From NCBI GenBank assembly GCA_029245785.1, contig JAQWOR010000072.1, positions 1 through 64,000 of the forward strand: DNA of 64,000 bases. Reading direction: 5' to 3'. The notes beneath the pieces were generated by a model, which saw only the letters and a program-made list of their open reading frames with translations, was not told where the DNA came from and made no database searches. A program made the position numbers and the translations under genes. The stretch comes from Polaribacter sp. GTDB taxonomy: Bacteria > Bacteroidota > Bacteroidia > Flavobacteriales > Flavobacteriaceae. This document shows, one piece after another, positions 60,373-64,000 of the stretch (positions are counted from its first letter, which is position 1; each line of letters begins with the position of its first letter).

Positions 60373-60935
60373 AAGTTGTTTTATTTGGGCCTGAATCTAC
60401 AGGGAAAACAACACTTTCCGGGCAGTTAGCACGTCATTATAATACGGTTTGGGCACCAGAATTTGCTAGGACTTATTTGCAAAAAAAATGGAACAACGAA
60501 CGCAAAACTTGTGAAAATTCTGACATTCTTCCTATTGCTATCGGTCAAATGGAAATAGAAAATCGTTTGTCTAGAAAAGCAGATAAGGTATTGATTTGTG
60601 ATACCGACTTATTAGAAACCAAAGTATACTCTGAAGAATATTACGGGGGTTTTGTAGATCCTTTATTGGACAAAGCTGCCATTGAAAACTCGTACGATTT
60701 GTATTTTCTGACCTACACAGATACGCCGTGGGAGGCGGATGATTTAAGAGACCGACCTGAGCTACGACAAGAAATGTTTGACGCTTTTGAAAACGCTTTA
60801 AAAAAATACAACAGGCCTTATATTGTATTAAAAGGAGATAAAAATACACGCTTGCAAACAGCCATCAAAGCCATTGATCACTTAATTGCCAATCGTAAAG
60901 ATTTGGTTTCTTTTTCTGATAGTTTAGACTCATAA
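60324..60935 (+). CDS. NadR-like AAA ATPase / ribosylnicotinamide kinase domain protein
   Basis: VVLFGPESTGKTTLSGQLARHYNTVWAPEFARTYL; internal ATG start 60324 (MEKELRQSTDFG) overlapping pnuC by 49 nt. Confidence 0.88.
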   Translation: MEKELRQSTDFGKNIVKVVLFGPESTGKTTLSGQLARHYNTVWAPEFARTYLQKKWNNERKTCENSDILPIAIGQMEIENRLSRKADKVLICDTDLLETKVYSEEYYGGFVDPLLDKAAIENSYDLYFLTYTDTPWEADDLRDRPELRQEMFDAFENALKKYNRPYIVLKGDKNTRLQTAIKAIDHLIANRKDLVSFSDSLDS

Positions 60936-60946
60936 ACATTCAAAAA

Positions 60947-61351
60947 ATGAATACACAAAACCTCATCAAAGAACTCCATTTTAAAGCAACCAGAAGTTCG
61001 GGTGCTGGCGGGCAACACGTAAATAAAGTGTCGTCTAAAATTGTGTTGTCTTTTGATGTTTCAAACTCCAACGAACTTACTGATAAACAACAAGAATTGC
61101 TTTGTAAAAACCTCGCTACCCGATTAACAAAAGAACAGGTATTGATCTTGTCTTGTGACGATAGTAGAAGTCAACATCAAAACAAAACCTTGGTCATTCA
61201 ACGTTTTTTAGCGATGATCAAAACAGCGCTTATCCGTCCGAAGAAAAGAAAAGCAACTCGGCCAAGCAAAGCCTCTGTTAGAAAGAAAGCAGAAAACAAG
61301 CGAAAGCAAGCGTTTAAAAAATCGATGCGTAAAAAACCAGGTTTCGATTAA
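60947..61351 (+). CDS. arfB: Alternative ribosome-rescue aminoacyl-tRNA hydrolase
   Basis: ATRSSGAGGQHVNKVSSKIVLSFD (GGQ) and basic C-terminal tail. Confidence 0.95.
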   Translation: MNTQNLIKELHFKATRSSGAGGQHVNKVSSKIVLSFDVSNSNELTDKQQELLCKNLATRLTKEQVLILSCDDSRSQHQNKTLVIQRFLAMIKTALIRPKKRKATRPSKASVRKKAENKRKQAFKKSMRKKPGFD

Positions 61352-61743
61352 CCATTCATTTTTTGTAAATATGCTCCCATTTTTTGATGCACCATACTTA
61401 CAGCTTTTAAAGGTCTTATCATTACTTTAATTTCCTTCAATTTTCCTGCTGCTGTAAATTTAATCATATCAACACCTTCAACGGTAATTTCATTAATTTC
61501 AGTAACAAACTCTAATATTGCATTTTCATCATCACAAACTTCTCTAACATATTTAAAATTGCTGTTTGCAATAATTTCTCTAGCAGCCATTAAATACATC
61601 CCTACCATAAAACTTCCCTCAATTGGAGTAAAAACTACTGGCGAATATAAAATAGCATTATCGTCTATAAAATCAGATAGGTTTTTATCATTTTTGTTTT
61701 TTACAAATTCATGCCAAGTTTCAAGTCCTTTTAAAGTTTTCAT
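61348..61743 (-). CDS. Nuclear transport factor 2 (SnoaL-like) family protein
   Basis: ETWHEFVKNKNDKNLSDFIDDNAILYSPVVFTPIEG...YLMAAREIIAN...EINEITVEGVDMIKFTAAGKLKEIKVMIRPLKAV. Confidence 0.85.
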   Translation of the reverse strand: MKTLKGLETWHEFVKNKNDKNLSDFIDDNAILYSPVVFTPIEGSFMVGMYLMAAREIIANSNFKYVREVCDDENAILEFVTEINEITVEGVDMIKFTAAGKLKEIKVMIRPLKAVSMVHQKMGAYLQKMNG

Positions 61744-61785
61744 TTTACTGTTTTTTTAGAATCAAACAAATTTACATAATAAATG

Positions 61786-61824
61786 TTTAAAAAATCGATG
61801 CGAAAAAAACCAGGGTTGGAGTAA
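61786..61824 (+). pseudogene. Duplicate of arfB 3' terminus (FKKSMRKKPGLE*)
   Basis: 39-nt segment differs at 4 positions from 61313-61351 (FKKSMRKKPGFD*), by manual alignment. Confidence 0.85.
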
Positions 61825-61861
61825 GTGTTTTACAAATTATAACAGTAGTTGTTTTTTTGCT

Positions 61862-62044
61862 AATAATCGTGAAAAACAACTAAAACGCATTACTTTTTCA
61901 CGATATTGAATTGATAACCGTGAAAAAACCTTAAATGAATATGCAAAACAAAACAGCATTTCACATACCAACTTAATCAATAAAGCAAAACGACAAACTA
62001 TTGAAGCTTTTTTAGAAAAAGGCGTGTGGAAAATTGGAATATAA
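61862..62044 (+). pseudogene. C-terminal remnant of an unidentified protein with one in-frame stop
   Basis: NNREKQLKRITFSRY*IDNREKTLNEYAKQNSISHTNLINKAKRQTIEAFLEKGVWKIGI*; protein-like composition, no start or upstream portion. Confidence 0.4.
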
Positions 62045-62091
62045 AAACAACTCTTTTTTCGCTTCCAATTCAAAAATTCACTTTACTTTTG

Positions 62092-62248
62092 CAACGTTCT
62101 CATAAAGGGGTGCTATTCTATGAAGTTATGAATGTTGAGTTATGAGTTAAAAACTCTGAACGTACAACACTAAACTCATCACTTAATAAAATGGCTGAGA
62201 TCACACCCAAAGAACCTGGGCAGGTAATGCTGCCAAGGGACATCGTTG
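62092..62248 (+). ncRNA. TPP riboswitch (THI element)
   Basis: aaaggggtgct ... atggctgagatcacaccc ... gaacctgggcaggtaatgctgccaagggac; P1 caacg/cgttg; upstream of a TonB-dependent receptor. Confidence 0.95.
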
Positions 62249-62367
62249 AATGTTTTTGTCTTTAAAAGGAAACTTTTAATGACAAAAAACACGCAACAAC
62301 AGTTAATTATTCAATAACAAACACTAGAATAATTACCTCTTTTTATTCGATTTTATTTTTATACAAA

Positions 62368-64000
62368 ATGAGACCGAAATCTTTTATTAAAAAAGCGAAG
62401 ACAGTAACTTTTTTAATGGTATTGTTTGCCACCTTAACCGCAAACGCACAAACATTTATGCTTTCTGGAAACGTTGTTGACAAACAACAAAATCCGTTAA
62501 TCGGAGCGACTGTAGTTATCCAAGAAATCAAAAAAGGAACCTCTACAGATGTTGAAGGTGCTTTTAAACTCAACCTACCCAAAGGAACCTACACCATGCA
62601 GGTTTCTTACATCGGGTATCAAACGATTTTTCAAACAGTTTACGGCAACAAAAATCAACACATTACCATTCAATTGGCCGAAGGTGAAAACATCTTAGAC
62701 GAAGTGTTGGTGGCTGCTGTTCGCGTAAAAGCAACGGCGCCAGTAACACACGCTAACCTTTCTAAGAAGGACATTGCCAAACGCAATTTAGGGCAAGACA
62801 TTCCGATGTTGTTAAACTATTTGCCATCGGTGGTTTCTTCTTCAGATGCAGGCGCCGGAATTGGCTACACCTACTTGAATGTACGTGGTTCTGATTCAGA
62901 GCGCATCAATGTAACCATCAACGGAATTCCGTATAACGATGCCGAAAGTCAAGGAACTTTTTGGGTAAATATGGGCGACTTTGCTTCGTCTACTCAAAGT
63001 TTACAATTGCAGCGTGGTGTTGGAACTTCTACCAATGGTTCTGGTGCTTTTGGCGCCAGTTTAAACATCTTAACTGATGCCATTTCTGAAGAAGCTTTTG
63101 GAGAAATCTCAAACTCTGTTGGTTCTTTTAACACCAAAAAACATACGGTAAAATTTAGTACAGGAAAAATCAATGACCACATTGAAATTACGGGCCGGTT
63201 GTCTAAAATTTATTCTGACGGATATATTGACAGAGCGTACGCGGATTTGAAATCGTACTTTTTACAAGCTTCGTATGTAGATGACAATACCTTGATCAAA
63301 GCATTGACCTTTGGAGGAAAAGAAAAAACCTACCAAGCGTGGTACGGAATTGATGCCGATCAGTTGGCAGCAGACAGAAGACAAAATCCGTATACCTACG
63401 AAAATGAAATTGACAATTACCAACAAGATCATTATCAATTGCATTGGAATGAAAAATTGAATGCTAATTGGTCTACAAACATTGGTTTAAACTACACCAA
63501 AGGACAAGGGTATTTTGAGCAGTTCAAGGCCAATGACAAGGTAAGCAAATACAACGGAATTGTAGTGGCTACCAACGGATCAAAAACAGATTTAATTGTA
63601 AGACGATGGTTGGACAACAAATTTTATGTTGCCAATTTCAATGCCAATTATACCAATGAAAACCTAGACATTATTTCTGGTTTTTCATACAGCAATTATA
63701 CAAACGATCATTTTGGTGAAGTTATTTGGGCAAAAGAGTTTGCGCCTACTGCCAACATCAGAGATCGTTATTATTTTAGTGACGCTAAAAAAACAGAATT
63801 TAGCATCTTCTCTAAAGCGACCTATAAAGTTGGAGAACAACTTACGGTGTATGTAGATTTACAAGGACGATTTATTCAGTACAAAACTGATGGATTGACG
63901 TCTAAAAGAGCGGCTATTGATGTGGATGAGAACTTTCGTTTCTTCAATCCAAAATTAGGAGTAACCTATGCAATGAATTCTCAAAACAGTCTGTATTTTT
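62368..64000 (+). CDS. TonB-dependent receptor (predicted TPP-regulated thiamin(e)-related transporter), 3' truncated by window edge
   Basis: Absent from ORF track (no stop in window). MRPKSFIKKAKTVTFLMVLFATLTANAQ signal peptide; CarboxypepD_reg-like GNVVDKQQNPLIGATVVIQE; plug NLGQDIPMLLNYLPSVVSSSDAGAGIGYTYLNVRGSDSERINVTINGIPYNDAESQ. Confidence 0.95.
   Translation, partial: MRPKSFIKKAKTVTFLMVLFATLTANAQTFMLSGNVVDKQQNPLIGATVVIQEIKKGTSTDVEGAFKLNLPKGTYTMQVSYIGYQTIFQTVYGNKNQHITIQLAEGENILDEVLVAAVRVKATAPVTHANLSKKDIAKRNLGQDIPMLLNYLPSVVSSSDAGAGIGYTYLNVRGSDSERINVTINGIPYNDAESQGTFWVNMGDFASSTQSLQLQRGVGTSTNGSGAFGASLNILTDAISEEAFGEISNSVGSFNTKKHTVKFSTGKINDHIEITGRLSKIYSDGYIDRAYADLKSYFLQASYVDDNTLIKALTFGGKEKTYQAWYGIDADQLAADRRQNPYTYENEIDNYQQDHYQLHWNEKLNANWSTNIGLNYTKGQGYFEQFKANDKVSKYNGIVVATNGSKTDLIVRRWLDNKFYVANFNANYTNENLDIISGFSYSNYTNDHFGEVIWAKEFAPTANIRDRYYFSDAKKTEFSIFSKATYKVGEQLTVYVDLQGRFIQYKTDGLTSKRAAIDVDENFRFFNPKLGVTYAMNSQNSLYF

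Noticed and set aside
61837-62073. 78-aa minus-strand ORF
   Set aside because: Antisense to a more protein-like plus-strand remnant; Cys/Phe-rich shadow translation.
1-64000. CRISPR arrays, rRNA, tRNA genes, prophage, integron or defence island
   Set aside because: No regularly spaced repeats, no recognisable tRNA cloverleaf (e.g. GGTTCGAATCC T-arm in context), no cas, integrase, transposase, RT or restriction genes seen by reading; tRNAscan/PADLOC would be needed for certainty.

Overview
A 64 kb chromosomal window from an AT-rich Bacteroidota genome, most likely marine Flavobacteriaceae. This placement rests on codon and protein style, SusC-like TonB receptors, YifB, DUF2797 and flavobacterial operon content; it is inference. 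Most of the window is densely packed housekeeping and metabolic genes. These include a redox/glycosyltransferase operon, rlmN/queA/aroA, aat, greA, purK-purE, an M3 peptidase, lpdA, an amino-sugar locus (NagX-like, SSS symporter, LytTR two-component system, NagB-PIG-L), pabB-like, tilS, DsbD, an S10 peptidase, TonB receptors, yifB, ahcY, a PPTase, and a thiamine/NR uptake locus. A TPP riboswitch lies at about 62092-62248, upstream of a TonB-dependent receptor that runs off the right edge and is missing from the ORF track. The non-routine parts are: (i) a decayed locus at 9947-10450 (truncated, frameshifted MuiA/DUF4140 gene meeting opposing gene fragments), followed by ~600 bp of non-coding DNA with several strong hairpins; (ii) a 176-bp multi-hairpin palindromic element at 59243-59418 with 20-bp perfect terminal inverted repeats and a partial second copy at 19069-19175; (iii) other repeated intergenic hairpins (REP/REPIN-like and CCTCACAGG families); (iv) a duplicated arfB 3' end flanking an NTF2-like gene, plus a decayed ORF beside it; (v) a 31-nt perfect palindrome inside an ORF6N gene. 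I saw no CRISPR array, rRNA, convincing tRNA, prophage or recognisable defence system. I did not find a clearly new multi-gene system. The hairpin array and the palindromic element are the best candidates for undescribed biology.
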